A stretch of 64,000 nucleotides of DNA from Caballeronia sp. GAFFF1 (lineage in GTDB: Bacteria; Pseudomonadota; Gammaproteobacteria; Burkholderiales; Burkholderiaceae): NCBI RefSeq assembly GCF_023630705.1, contig NZ_JALQEM010000005.1, forward strand, positions 186,001 through 250,000, in the 5' to 3' direction. The translations under genes were made by a program, and so were the position numbers. Below are positions 18,302-26,840 of the stretch, in pieces. Position 1 is the first letter of the stretch, and the number at the start of each line of letters is the position of its first letter. Under the pieces are notes generated by a model. That model worked only from the letters and a program-made list of their open reading frames with translations. It did not search any database and was not told the DNA's origin.

Positions 18302-18694
18302 GCGCCGCGCGTCGCGCTGAGAAGAAGAAGCTCTTCGCGAATTCGCCGGGGACCGCTCGCGACAGGTTCTATCCGGCCGCCTCAGTCCCATCATCCGGCC
18401 ACTCGTACCTCTCATCCCAGTTACCCAGCGGCGCCTACGCCTGCCACCGAAACACGACCATCGGCTCGATGTCCTGATCGTTGATCCCAGCAAGCAGCCG
18501 CAGCTTCCTGAAACGTGGCTTCGGCTGACCACCCCATTTCGTCGAATGCTTCGCTGGCCGGGAGTCGTTGCGCGGTTTTCATAACGGCGTTATGATTTCC
18601 AAAGCCGCGGCGCGGTCGTTAATGCGCGGAGCGGTCCACGAATCAGCATGGATGTCCTGCCTCTGACGGCATGCGTGCATCCGAGAGGCGGGCG
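18302..18694. other. Gap after tamB, with a possible gene remnant
   Basis: About 390 bases separate tamB from the catabolic region. No complete gene is seen. On the minus strand, 18435-18578 is an open frame of 47 codons without a start codon, ending with LLAGINDQDIEPMVVFRWQA and a TAG. It reads like the C-terminus of a real protein and may be the remains of a lost gene. This region marks the junction between the conserved tamAB block and the accessory region. Confidence 0.35.
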
Positions 18695-19927
18695 ATGAAA
18701 GCGGAACCAACCAAGCAAGCTCCGGCACAGCCGGCTCCCAAGGCGTTGCGGCGATACTTGTCGCTCGATGACTTTGAAATCGCCGCGCGGCGGCATCTTC
18801 CGCGGCCCATATTCGGCTACATCTCGGGTGCGGCCGAGCGCAACGCATCGCTGGACGACAACGAACGGGCGTATTCGGAATATCGCTTCGTGACGCGCGT
18901 GCTTCGAGACGTGTCCCGGCGCACGCAAGCGACGACACTGCTCGGCAAGACGTATCGCGCTCCGTTCGGCATCGCGCCGATGGGCATTTCCGCGTTATCC
19001 GCTTACCGTGGCGACCTCGTGCAAGCACAAGCCGCTCGCGATGCCGGCATCCCGATGATCATGAGTGGCTCGTCGCTCATTCCTCTCGAGACAGTGGCCA
19101 AGGAAGCGTCCGGCACATGGTTCCAGGCCTATCTTCCCGGCGAACCCGAGAAGATTCGCGCGCTGATCGAACGTGTCGAACGCGCCGGCTACGACACGCT
19201 CGTTCTGACAGTGGACACGGCCGTGCTGGCGAATCGCGAGAACAATATCCGCACGGGCTTTTCGACACCGCTGAAGCCGAGCATGCGGCTCGCGTGGGAC
19301 GGCGTCACGCGCCCTCTATGGCTCTTCGGCACCGCGCTCAGAACGCTCGTCAACCACGGCATGCCGCACTTCGAGAACTCGTATGCGACGAGAGGCGCGC
19401 CCATCTTCTCGGGCCGCGTCGTGCGGGATTTCGGCGCGAAGGACCATCTGAACTGGAGCCATGTGCGTCAGATTCGGGCGCAATGGACGGGAAAGCTCGT
19501 GATCAAGGGCATCATGGCAACCGACGACGCGATCGCCGCGCGGGATCATGGCGCCGATGGAATCATTATCTCGAACCACGGCGGGCGACAACTGGACGGC
19601 ACTGCCGCGCCGCTTCGCGTGCTGCCTGGAATCGCGAATGCAGTCGGTCACGACATTGCGGTGATGATCGACGGAGGCATCCGGCGGGGTACCGATGTTC
19701 TGAAGGCGCTCGCGCTTGGCGCGGATTTCGTCTTCGTCGGCCGGCCGTTCAACTATGCCGCCTCGGTGGCCGGCAAGGCGGGCGTCGCGCACGCAATCGC
19801 AATCCTGCATGCAGAGGTGCAACGCAATCTCGGCTTGCTCGGCGTCGTCAGCATCGACGAATTGACGCCGGACGTCCTGATCAGGTTGCCGGAAGGCGTG
19901 GCTGCAAGCCAAAGGTACGGGCAATGA
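18695..19927 (+). CDS. FMN-dependent alpha-hydroxy acid oxidase/dehydrogenase
   Basis: This 410-residue protein belongs to the L-lactate dehydrogenase/glycolate oxidase family, which oxidises L-2-hydroxy acids to 2-oxo acids with FMN. APFGIAPMGISAL near residue 95 lines the flavin site, and the catalytic histidine and arginine are in IISNHGGRQLDG near residue 295. DGGIRRGTDVLKALALGA binds the FMN phosphate. I prefer the ATG at 18695, which follows GAGAGG, over the in-frame ATG at 18671. Its stop overlaps the IclR gene as ATGA. The neighbourhood suggests a dedicated hydroxy-acid substrate rather than general lactate use; that is inference. Confidence 0.9.
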   Translation: MKAEPTKQAPAQPAPKALRRYLSLDDFEIAARRHLPRPIFGYISGAAERNASLDDNERAYSEYRFVTRVLRDVSRRTQATTLLGKTYRAPFGIAPMGISALSAYRGDLVQAQAARDAGIPMIMSGSSLIPLETVAKEASGTWFQAYLPGEPEKIRALIERVERAGYDTLVLTVDTAVLANRENNIRTGFSTPLKPSMRLAWDGVTRPLWLFGTALRTLVNHGMPHFENSYATRGAPIFSGRVVRDFGAKDHLNWSHVRQIRAQWTGKLVIKGIMATDDAIAARDHGADGIIISNHGGRQLDGTAAPLRVLPGIANAVGHDIAVMIDGGIRRGTDVLKALALGADFVFVGRPFNYAASVAGKAGVAHAIAILHAEVQRNLGLLGVVSIDELTPDVLIRLPEGVAASQRYGQ

Positions 19928-20634
19928 AGTCCAGCGATAAAGACGATGAACAAATAGACCGGTCAGTCGCCGCTGTCGACAGGACGCTTTCCTTGCTCGA
20001 AGCGTTTCTGGGCGAGCCTGGCGGCCGGTCGCTGTCGGATCTCGAACAGCAAACGGGGCTCTTCAAGAGCGTCATTCTCCGATACATGCTTTCGCTCGAA
20101 GCACGAGGCTTCGTGCACAAGGAGCAAAACGGCATGTACCGGTTGGGCTACAAGGCCGCCCAGCTCGGCCGTGCATTCGAAAGCAGCGTGGGGCTCGTGA
20201 CGACATTGCAGCCGGTCGTCGAGCGGCTCAGCGAGAAGACCGGCGCGAGCGCGTCAGTTTATGTGCGGGACGGCGACGCGCGCCTTTGTCTGCTGCGGGC
20301 GGAACCCGAGCGTGATGTTCGCGTGGCGATCCGCGCCGGCACGCGGCGTCCAATGGACAAGTCGGCGTCGAGTCTCGCTTTCAAACGCTTCGAGCGCAAA
20401 ACCGTGCAGGCATTCGCGAGCGCGGGCGTGGCGGGCATCGTCTCGTCGGCGGGCGTCGGTGACCCGCTGCTCGCGTCGATGGCCGCGCCGCTTTTCGGTG
20501 TGTCCGATGCGTTCGTCGGCGTGCTGACGCTTTCGGGCGTGATCGGCCACTTCGATGTGGACGATGAGCGCATTCGCTCGCAACTCTTCGACGAAGCGCT
20601 CGCTGCCAGCGCATTGCTTGGCGCGGCGCCGTGA
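19924..20634 (+). CDS. IclR-family transcriptional regulator (first)
   Basis: A 236-residue IclR-type regulator: an N-terminal winged helix-turn-helix (DRTLSLLEAFLGEPG, then LSDLEQQTGLFKSVILRYM, residues about 17-60) and a C-terminal ligand-binding domain from about residue 80. It starts inside the stop of the hydroxy-acid oxidase gene (ATGA), so the two are translated together, and it probably controls that gene or the divergent cluster. The ligand is unknown; IclR proteins usually sense the pathway substrate or an intermediate. The C-terminal domain is somewhat shorter than usual. Confidence 0.9.
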   Translation: MKSSDKDDEQIDRSVAAVDRTLSLLEAFLGEPGGRSLSDLEQQTGLFKSVILRYMLSLEARGFVHKEQNGMYRLGYKAAQLGRAFESSVGLVTTLQPVVERLSEKTGASASVYVRDGDARLCLLRAEPERDVRVAIRAGTRRPMDKSASSLAFKRFERKTVQAFASAGVAGIVSSAGVGDPLLASMAAPLFGVSDAFVGVLTLSGVIGHFDVDDERIRSQLFDEALAASALLGAAP

Positions 20635-20687
20635 ATCTGCGTCGCCGATCTGCGTCATGAATCTGTCGAGCCGCCCGCTGCTTGGGC

Positions 20688-21416
20688 TCAGGCTTGACGG
20701 CGCTCGCCGGTGCCGTACATGCGCTCGCAAAACGCCATGCTCGCCCCGAGCCGTCGTGAAAGATCGGACGCAGCCTGAAGCTGCGGCGCAATCAGCTCGC
20801 CTGTTTCGCGCGCCTCGTTCAAGCGCGAGGCCGGGCCGGATAACGTCAACGCGGCCATGAATTCGGCATCGGGCCCGAAGACCGGCGTGGCGAATGCCGC
20901 CGTATGCACGTCCCGCGCCCCCGATGTGAAAAGCGGAAGCTGCGGCGGCTCAGAAAAGATCGGTTCGCGCAGTCCCCAGTAACGGATCACCTGGCCGATC
21001 GCGGTGTCGTCGAGCGGAAGCGATGTTCCCGCGAGCCGGGTCTCGCGCAGACCCTCGGACGGCTCCGCCCGGAACAGGCACAGACGCTGGTTTTTCTCGA
21101 GCACGTAATACGAGGCGCTTTCCTTCGTTTGCGCCGCGAGCGCGAAGAGTATGGGCTCGACCACAGACGATAGATGAAACGACTGCTCATACAGCTTGCC
21201 CAGATAAAGCACGCGCGCGCCGAGTCCGTACATGCCGTCGTCGGAACGCACGACGTAACCCATGCGCTCGAGCGAGTTCATTAGCCGATAAACCGTCGTT
21301 TTGTGCATGCCCGACGCGCTTGCGAGCGCAGCAAGCGAGAGTTTCTCTTTGCCGAGCCTGAAGCAGTCGAGCAGGCCGAGCGCTCGTTCGACCGCGACCA
21401 CACCGTCGTTTCCCAT
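20688..21416 (-). CDS. IclR-family transcriptional regulator (second)
   Basis: This 242-residue IclR protein starts at the ATG at 21416 behind GGAGGGG; an upstream in-frame start would add 30 residues that overlap the operator-like region. The winged helix is VERALGLLDCFRLG to HKTTVYRLMNSLER (residues about 8-50), and the ligand domain follows from about 75. It is transcribed away from the RraA-type gene across a 166-base gap containing repeated half-sites, the usual layout of an IclR regulator next to its target operon. It most likely regulates the operon starting at 21583. Confidence 0.92.
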   Translation of the reverse strand: MGNDGVVAVERALGLLDCFRLGKEKLSLAALASASGMHKTTVYRLMNSLERMGYVVRSDDGMYGLGARVLYLGKLYEQSFHLSSVVEPILFALAAQTKESASYYVLEKNQRLCLFRAEPSEGLRETRLAGTSLPLDDTAIGQVIRYWGLREPIFSEPPQLPLFTSGARDVHTAAFATPVFGPDAEFMAALTLSGPASRLNEARETGELIAPQLQAASDLSRRLGASMAFCERMYGTGERRQA

Positions 21417-21448
21417 CTCGTCCCCTCCACGTTCATCGTTTCGATGCA

Positions 21449-21563
21449 TTGTACACAGTAAAACGATGGTGTGCAGCGTAAAAGGGTTAACGCTACTGGC
21501 TCGCACATCGAGCGCGCGTTAAAGTGGTTTCACTTCGTACACCACTGTTGCACACAATACAAC
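21449..21563. promoter_or_regulatory. Candidate paired IclR operators
   Basis: Two blocks share related half-sites. Block one (21449-21475) has TTGTACACA and, 12 bases on, GGTGTGCAG. Block two (21534-21563) has CGTACACCAC and TTGCACACAATAC. The half-site resembles TGGTGTRCA in both orientations. The first lies just in front of the second IclR gene, the second in front of the RraA-type gene, as expected for autoregulation plus control of the divergent operon. This is a pattern reading only. Confidence 0.5.
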
Positions 21564-21582
21564 TCTCCCCTGAGGTTAGTCC

Positions 21583-22275
21583 ATGAGCACCGACACGAAT
21601 CAATCGATCATCCGCGACATCGAGCGCGTTTCACCCGAACTCGTCCAAGCTGCCGCGAAGTTTCAGGCCGCCATCCTCGCCGACGTCGCAGGCCGGCGCG
21701 GCACCGTGCACGGCCGCGTGAAGCCGCTATCGCCGAAGATGAAAGTCGCGGGACCGGCGATCACCGTCGAGGTGCGACAAGGCGACAACCTCGCGATTCA
21801 CGCCGCGCTGGCGGTCGCGAAGCCGGGCGATGTGATCGTCGTGGACGGCAAGGGCGACGTGAGCTGCGCGCTGCTCGGCGAGATCATGGCGACGCAGGCG
21901 AAGGTCAGCGGCATCGCGGGCATCGTCATCGACGCAGCGGTGCGCGACGCGCACGAACTCGCGAACGGCGACTATCCGATCTTCTCCGCCGGCCTGAATC
22001 CGTGCGGCCCGACCAAGAGCGTGGCCGGTCTCGTCAACCATCCGATTTCCGCTGGCGGCACGGCGGTCAATCCCGGCGATCTCGTGGTCGGCGATGCCGA
22101 TGGCGTCGTCGTGATTCCGCGCGCGGATGTCGCGCGCATCGTCGAACTCGCGCAGAAGAAGCTGGATATGGAAACGGCGCGTATCGCGGCGATCCACAAG
22201 GGCGCTGTGCGTCCTGGCTGGCTCGACAAGGAACTGCGCGCGGCGGGCATGCTGGCCGAAGGCGAGGTTCTGTAA
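21583..22275 (+). CDS. RraA-family aldolase/decarboxylase
   Basis: This 230-residue protein has the RraA fold shared by 4-hydroxy-4-methyl-2-oxoglutarate / 4-carboxy-4-hydroxy-2-oxoadipate aldolases and the RNase E regulator RraA. The active-site arginine-aspartate pair is visible in DAAVRDAHEL near residues 107-116, and GDVIVVDGKGD and GEIMATQAK are the usual metal/substrate loops. The length is that of the enzymes rather than of the shorter RNase E inhibitor (about 160). It begins an operon: its TAA overlaps the next ATG by one base. It probably cleaves or decarboxylates a branched 2-oxo acid; the exact substrate is unknown. Confidence 0.85.
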   Translation: MSTDTNQSIIRDIERVSPELVQAAAKFQAAILADVAGRRGTVHGRVKPLSPKMKVAGPAITVEVRQGDNLAIHAALAVAKPGDVIVVDGKGDVSCALLGEIMATQAKVSGIAGIVIDAAVRDAHELANGDYPIFSAGLNPCGPTKSVAGLVNHPISAGGTAVNPGDLVVGDADGVVVIPRADVARIVELAQKKLDMETARIAAIHKGAVRPGWLDKELRAAGMLAEGEVL

Positions 22276-23222
22276 TGAACACGACTGCTCAGGAGCCCGT
22301 CGTTCTCGTCACGGCCGCCGATCTCGCGCCGCAAGCGCTCGACATGCTGCACGCGTTCAAGGTCGTATTCGCCGGAAAGCAGCCGACCGAAGACGAGATC
22401 GTCGCGCTGTGTGAGAAGACGAAGCCCGTCGCGATCATCGTCCGTTACGGCAAGATCAACGCCCGCATCATGGATGCAGCGGAAAACCTGCAGGTCATCT
22501 CGAAGCACGGCAGCGGCATCGACGTGATCGATCAGGAAGCCGCCGGCGCGCGCGGCATCGCGGTGCGCGCGGCAGTCGGCGCGAACGCGGCGGCGGTCGC
22601 CGAGCACGCGTGGGCGCTCATTCTTGCGTGCGCGAAGTCGGTGCCGCAACTCGATGTTCGCATGCGCGCCGGTCACTGGGACAAGTCCACGCACAAGTCT
22701 TTCGAACTCGACGGCGGCACGCTCGGCGTGGTGGGACTCGGTTCGATCGGGCGACGCGTCGCGGCTATCGGCGTCGCGTTCGGCATGAACGTGCTCGCCT
22801 TCGATCCGTTCGCGAAGGAAGCGCCGCACGGCGTGACGCTCGCGTCGATGGACGACATCTACGCAGCGTCCGACGTGCTCTCGCTCAACTGTCCGCTGAC
22901 GGACGAGAACCGCAACATGATCAATCGCGACACGCTTGCTCGCATGAAGCAGGGCGCGATTCTCGTGAACACGGCGCGCGGCGGGCTGATCGACGAAGCC
23001 GCGCTCGTCGAGGCGCTCGCGAGCGGCCGGTTGCGCTCGGCCGGCGTCGATAGCTTCGCGGTCGAGCCGATGACCGTTCCGCACCCGTTCCAGTCCGTGC
23101 CGAATCTGATTCTGTCGCCGCACGTCGGCGGCGTCAGCGAAGCGGCCTACGTGAACATGGGCAAGGGCGCTGCGGCCAACGTGCTCGCGGTCATCGAGGA
23201 AAACGCCCGCAAGGTGGCGTGA
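22275..23222 (+). CDS. D-isomer-specific 2-hydroxyacid dehydrogenase
   Basis: A 315-residue NAD(P)-dependent dehydrogenase of the phosphoglycerate/D-lactate dehydrogenase superfamily. The Rossmann motif GLGSIGRR lies near residues 155-162. The catalytic arginine is in NTARGGLID, the glutamate in FAVEPM and the histidine in SPHVGGVSE. It starts at 22275 inside the stop of the RraA-type gene (TAATG), so it belongs to the same operon. It likely interconverts a 2-hydroxy and a 2-oxo acid in the pathway. I do not see features that would pick glycerate, hydroxypyruvate or another substrate. Confidence 0.92.
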   Translation: MNTTAQEPVVLVTAADLAPQALDMLHAFKVVFAGKQPTEDEIVALCEKTKPVAIIVRYGKINARIMDAAENLQVISKHGSGIDVIDQEAAGARGIAVRAAVGANAAAVAEHAWALILACAKSVPQLDVRMRAGHWDKSTHKSFELDGGTLGVVGLGSIGRRVAAIGVAFGMNVLAFDPFAKEAPHGVTLASMDDIYAASDVLSLNCPLTDENRNMINRDTLARMKQGAILVNTARGGLIDEAALVEALASGRLRSAGVDSFAVEPMTVPHPFQSVPNLILSPHVGGVSEAAYVNMGKGAAANVLAVIEENARKVA

Positions 23223-23242
23223 CGTTCGCGGGAGTACTGAGC

Positions 23243-24169
23243 ATGTTCTATCTCACGTCGCCCGAAGTGCGCGAAGCGCAGGTGTTCACGCGCATGCCGG
23301 AGAAGTACCGCAAGGCGGATGTTCAAACGGATTGGGCACGCGCCAATCGCGGCGGCATGACCACCGATTCGTTTCTCGAAGGTCCTGTCTGGGACCCGCG
23401 CGGCCACCTTTACGTGACCGACATTCCCTACGGCCGCATCTTTCGCATTTCGCTTTCGGGCGAGTGGGATCTCGTCGCGCAGTACGACGGCGAGCCCAAC
23501 GGGATGAAGCTGTTCGACGACGCTCACCTGCTCATCACCGATTATCGCAACGGCCTGATGCTGCTCGACATCGAGCGCGGGGAAGTGAAGCCCTACCTCG
23601 AGCGCCGCAACTCCGAGCGCTTCAAGGGCGTGAACGACCTGACCTTCGATTCGCACGGCAACCTGTATTTCACGGATCAGGGCCAGTCCGGCCTGCACGA
23701 TCCGACAGGCCGCGTGTATCGGCTGTCGCCGGACGGCAAGCTCGACATGCTGCTTGGCAATTGCCCGAGCCCGAACGGACTCGTGCTGTCGCCGGACGAG
23801 AAGGTGCTTTACGTCGGCATGACGCGCGGCAACTGCGTGTGGCGCGTGCCCTTGCAGGCGGACGGCTCGGTCAGCAAGGTCGGACAGTTCTTCACGTCCT
23901 ACGGCCCGAGCGGTCCTGACGGTCTGACGATTGACTCGGATGGCCGGTTGTTCATCGCGAATCCGGGGCTTGGCCGCGTGTGGGTGCTCAATCGCCGCGC
24001 CGAGCCGGTCGAGATTCTGACCGCGCAGGAAGGCGTGTCGCTCACGAACCTGTGTTTCGGCGGCGCGGACATGAAGACGCTTTTCATGACCGAGTCGACG
24101 AACGGTCTGGTGTTGAAGGCCGACATGACCGTTTCCGGACCGCTTCCCAAGCAAGCAAAGAAATACTGA
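23243..24169 (+). CDS. SMP-30/gluconolactonase-family lactonase
   Basis: The 308-residue product is a six-bladed beta-propeller lactonase. FLEGPVWDPRGHLYVTDI near residue 45 contains the metal-binding glutamate. GVNDLTFDSHGNLYFTD contains the conserved asparagine and aspartate, and NGLVLSPDEKVLYV and GPDGLTIDSDGRLFIA continue the pattern. No signal peptide is visible, so it is cytoplasmic. I chose the ATG at 23243, preceded by GGGAG; an upstream GTG at 23219 overlaps the previous stop. The family opens sugar and aldonic-acid lactones, which points to a lactone intermediate in this cluster. Confidence 0.9.
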   Translation: MFYLTSPEVREAQVFTRMPEKYRKADVQTDWARANRGGMTTDSFLEGPVWDPRGHLYVTDIPYGRIFRISLSGEWDLVAQYDGEPNGMKLFDDAHLLITDYRNGLMLLDIERGEVKPYLERRNSERFKGVNDLTFDSHGNLYFTDQGQSGLHDPTGRVYRLSPDGKLDMLLGNCPSPNGLVLSPDEKVLYVGMTRGNCVWRVPLQADGSVSKVGQFFTSYGPSGPDGLTIDSDGRLFIANPGLGRVWVLNRRAEPVEILTAQEGVSLTNLCFGGADMKTLFMTESTNGLVLKADMTVSGPLPKQAKKY

Positions 24170-24253
24170 GGCTTTCTCGTCGACGGGCCAGGCACGCCTG
24201 CGCGACGAGAAGCCGAGACATTGCGCCCAAGCAGCGCGATGGAGGAGCCACTC

Positions 24254-25633
24254 ATGCAACTCTCGCAAACCATCGATGAAACCCGCAGCGCGCGTTCGAA
24301 GAACGCGGCGAGCGGCAACGTGCTCGCCAGCGAAGACTTCGCCGCCAGCGAACGCACGCTCGCGAAGGCGTTCCGGCGCATTCTTCCGTTCATCTTCCTC
24401 TGCTACGTTGTCAGCTATCTCGACCGAACGAATGTCGGCTTCGCTGCGCTGACGATGAACAAGGACCTCGGTCTCACAGGCGAGCAGTTCGGCCTGGCTG
24501 CCGGACTGTTCTCGATCGGCTACTTCCTGTTCGAGATTCCGAGCAACCTCATCATGCAGAAGGTCGGGGCGCGGGTCTGGATCGCGCGCATCATGATTAC
24601 CTGGGGCGTGTGCTCGATGCTGACCGCGTTCGTCGTCGGGCCGAAGAGCTTCGCCGGCGCGCGCTTCCTGCTCGGCATCGCGGAAGCCGGATTCACGCCC
24701 GGCATCTATCTGTATTTCACGCACTGGTTTCCCGGCAAATGGCGCGCCAAGGTGACGGCCGCGTTTCTCGTCGGCATTCCCGTCGCGAACATGATCGGCT
24801 CGCCGATCTCGGGCGCGCTGCTTCAATTGGGCGGATTGCACGGCCTGAAAAGCTGGCAATGGCTGCTGCTGATCGAAGGTCTGCCCGCCGTGCTGCTCGG
24901 CGTTGCATGCCTCTTCATCCTCGCGGATCGTCCCGACAAGGCTAGCTGGCTCAGCGACGAAGAGAAGGTTACGCTCGCCCGGCGCCTCGCGGCGGAGCAG
25001 AAGGATATCGGCAGCAAGCACGGCAGCACGTTGCGCGACGCCATGACCAACTGGCGCGTGTTCGTGCTCGCGTTCATCAACTTCTGCGGGATCGTCGGAT
25101 CGGTGGGCGTCGGCTTGTGGATGCCGCAGATCATCAAGCAGTTCGGCGTCACGCATTCGGTCGTCGGCTGGCTGACGGCGCTTCCTTACCTGATCGGCGC
25201 GTTCGCCATGCTGTGGTGGGCGCGGGTGGCGAACAAGGCGCAAAAGCGCGTGCCGTACGTTGCCGGCGCTTTGCTGATTGCCGCCGCCGCGCTTGCGTGC
25301 AGCGCGCTGACCGACGTGCCGCTCCTGAAGCTCATCGCCCTGTGTTTCACCGTCAGCGGAATTCTCGCGTTCCAGGCGACGTACTGGGCGATTCCCTCCA
25401 GCTTCCTCACCGGCCGCGCCGCGGCGGGCGGCCTCGCGCTCATTGTATCCGTCGGCAATCTCGGCGGCTTCGCGGGACCGTCGATGATCGGCGCGCTCAA
25501 GCAGATGTCCGGCGGCTTCACGCTGCCGCTGCTCGCCGTCTCCGCCGTGCTGCTGATCGGCGCGCTGACGATCGCATGGCTCGGCGATCCCGGCGCGAAT
25601 GCCGGCGAAGCCAGCGCCGCGCGCAAGTCGTGA
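24254..25633 (+). CDS. MFS transporter, anion:cation symporter (ACS) family
   Basis: A 459-residue major-facilitator transporter with 12 predicted membrane helices. The first helix ends in SYLDRTNVGFAALTMN, the signature of the ACS family that carries tartrate, phthalate, glucarate and similar organic anions with protons. FEIPSNLIMQKVGARVWIA is equally typical. GGAGGAG precedes the ATG at 24254; the upstream in-frame ATG lacks a site. It sits between the lactonase and the porin genes, a sensible uptake chain: porin through the outer membrane, this protein through the inner one. About 45 residues at the N-terminus are cytoplasmic and polar. Confidence 0.92.
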   Translation: MQLSQTIDETRSARSKNAASGNVLASEDFAASERTLAKAFRRILPFIFLCYVVSYLDRTNVGFAALTMNKDLGLTGEQFGLAAGLFSIGYFLFEIPSNLIMQKVGARVWIARIMITWGVCSMLTAFVVGPKSFAGARFLLGIAEAGFTPGIYLYFTHWFPGKWRAKVTAAFLVGIPVANMIGSPISGALLQLGGLHGLKSWQWLLLIEGLPAVLLGVACLFILADRPDKASWLSDEEKVTLARRLAAEQKDIGSKHGSTLRDAMTNWRVFVLAFINFCGIVGSVGVGLWMPQIIKQFGVTHSVVGWLTALPYLIGAFAMLWWARVANKAQKRVPYVAGALLIAAAALACSALTDVPLLKLIALCFTVSGILAFQATYWAIPSSFLTGRAAAGGLALIVSVGNLGGFAGPSMIGALKQMSGGFTLPLLAVSAVLLIGALTIAWLGDPGANAGEASAARKS

Positions 25634-25675
25634 AGCCCTGCGTCCACAAAATTCATAACTCTGTTTGGAGACGAA

Positions 25676-26827
25676 ATGTCCGTGAAGAAGGCTCAGAAGA
25701 AAGCCAAGCTTAGAACCGGTCTTGCGCTTGGGACGGTCGCAGTCGCAAGCATGACGTTCGCGTCCAGCGCGGCGCGTGCGCAAAGCAGCGTGACGCTGTA
25801 CGGCATCGCCGATGTCGGCGTCGAGTATCTGAACAACACCAGTGCCGGCGGATCGCAAGTGAGAGAAGTGTCCGGCAATCTTTCCGGCTCGCGCTGGGGC
25901 CTGAAGGGCGTCGAAGACATGGGCGGCGGGCTGAAGGCGCTGTTCAACCTCGAGGCCGGCTTCAATATCAACGACGGAACGAGCTCGCAGTCGACGCGCG
26001 GCCTCGGCACGAACCCGACGACGACCTCGCGCCTCTTCGGCCGGCAGGCATGGGTCGGTCTCAGCTACAAAGGGCAGCAGTTGACCCTGGGTCGCCAGAA
26101 CGCGCTGATTTACGAACAGTCGGTGACGTTCGATCCGATGGGTGTCTCGTCGCGGTACTCAGCGCTGTCGCTCGACTATGCGCTCGCCGCTCGCATCGAC
26201 AATTCGGTGAAGTACACCGGCAAGTTCGGTCCGCTGACCGCGCAGGCGATGTACAGCACGCGCTACGACACGGGCTACGGTTCCGAAGTGCCGGGCGCGC
26301 TCATCACCGGCCGGTTCTTCAGCGGCGCGTTGACCTATGCGAGCGGCCCGATCGCGGCGACCGCAGTCTACGAACAGCGCAACAGCAACACGCTCACCAC
26401 GAACACGAGCACCGAGCGCCGCGCGCTCGCCGCCGCGACGTACAGCTTCGGTCCGGTGACGGCTTATGCTGGCTACCGCTATCTGCGGGCATCGAACGCA
26501 TTCCTGCCGGCCAATCCGATTGCCGTCGCCAACGGTTCGGCCGCCAATGCCGCCAACCTGTACTGGCTCGGCGCGCAATATCTGATCACGCCGTCGTTCC
26601 AGCTGACCGCGGCCGGGTACTACCACGACGTTCATTCGACCGGCGCCGATCCGTGGCTTGCTGTGATCAACGCCGACTACTTCCTGTCGAAGCGCACCGA
26701 CCTGTACGCGACCGTCGGTTACGCGCACAACAAGGACAAGTCGGCGCTCGGCGTGAACGGCTACGGCACGGTCGCGCCCGGGTACAACCAGACCGGCGTC
26801 ACAGTCGGCCTGCGCCAGAAGTTCTGA
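25676..26827 (+). CDS. Outer-membrane porin (Burkholderia OmpC-like)
   Basis: This 383-residue general-diffusion porin has a signal peptide ending in AARAQ near residue 36, then the beta-proteobacterial porin start SSVTLYGIADVGVEYLNN. LSGSRWGLKGVEDMGGGLKA is the usual next strand pair. The C-terminal GLRQKF ends in phenylalanine as needed for BAM recognition. A trimer of 16-strand barrels is expected. Embedded in the catabolic operon, it probably admits that pathway's anionic substrate, though the pore preference cannot be read from sequence. Confidence 0.93.
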   Translation: MSVKKAQKKAKLRTGLALGTVAVASMTFASSAARAQSSVTLYGIADVGVEYLNNTSAGGSQVREVSGNLSGSRWGLKGVEDMGGGLKALFNLEAGFNINDGTSSQSTRGLGTNPTTTSRLFGRQAWVGLSYKGQQLTLGRQNALIYEQSVTFDPMGVSSRYSALSLDYALAARIDNSVKYTGKFGPLTAQAMYSTRYDTGYGSEVPGALITGRFFSGALTYASGPIAATAVYEQRNSNTLTTNTSTERRALAAATYSFGPVTAYAGYRYLRASNAFLPANPIAVANGSAANAANLYWLGAQYLITPSFQLTAAGYYHDVHSTGADPWLAVINADYFLSKRTDLYATVGYAHNKDKSALGVNGYGTVAPGYNQTGVTVGLRQKF

Positions 26828-26840
26828 CGAGGAAACCGCC

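Noticed and set aside
14105..18532. Two minus-strand open frames of more than 700 codons opposite tamB
   Set aside because: They are shadows of a high-GC gene: arginine/alanine-rich, no known motifs, and TamB on the other strand is unmistakable.
18302..18694. tRNA or integrase site at the start of the catabolic region
   Set aside because: I found no cloverleaf-like sequence, no direct-repeat attachment site and no integrase gene at either end.
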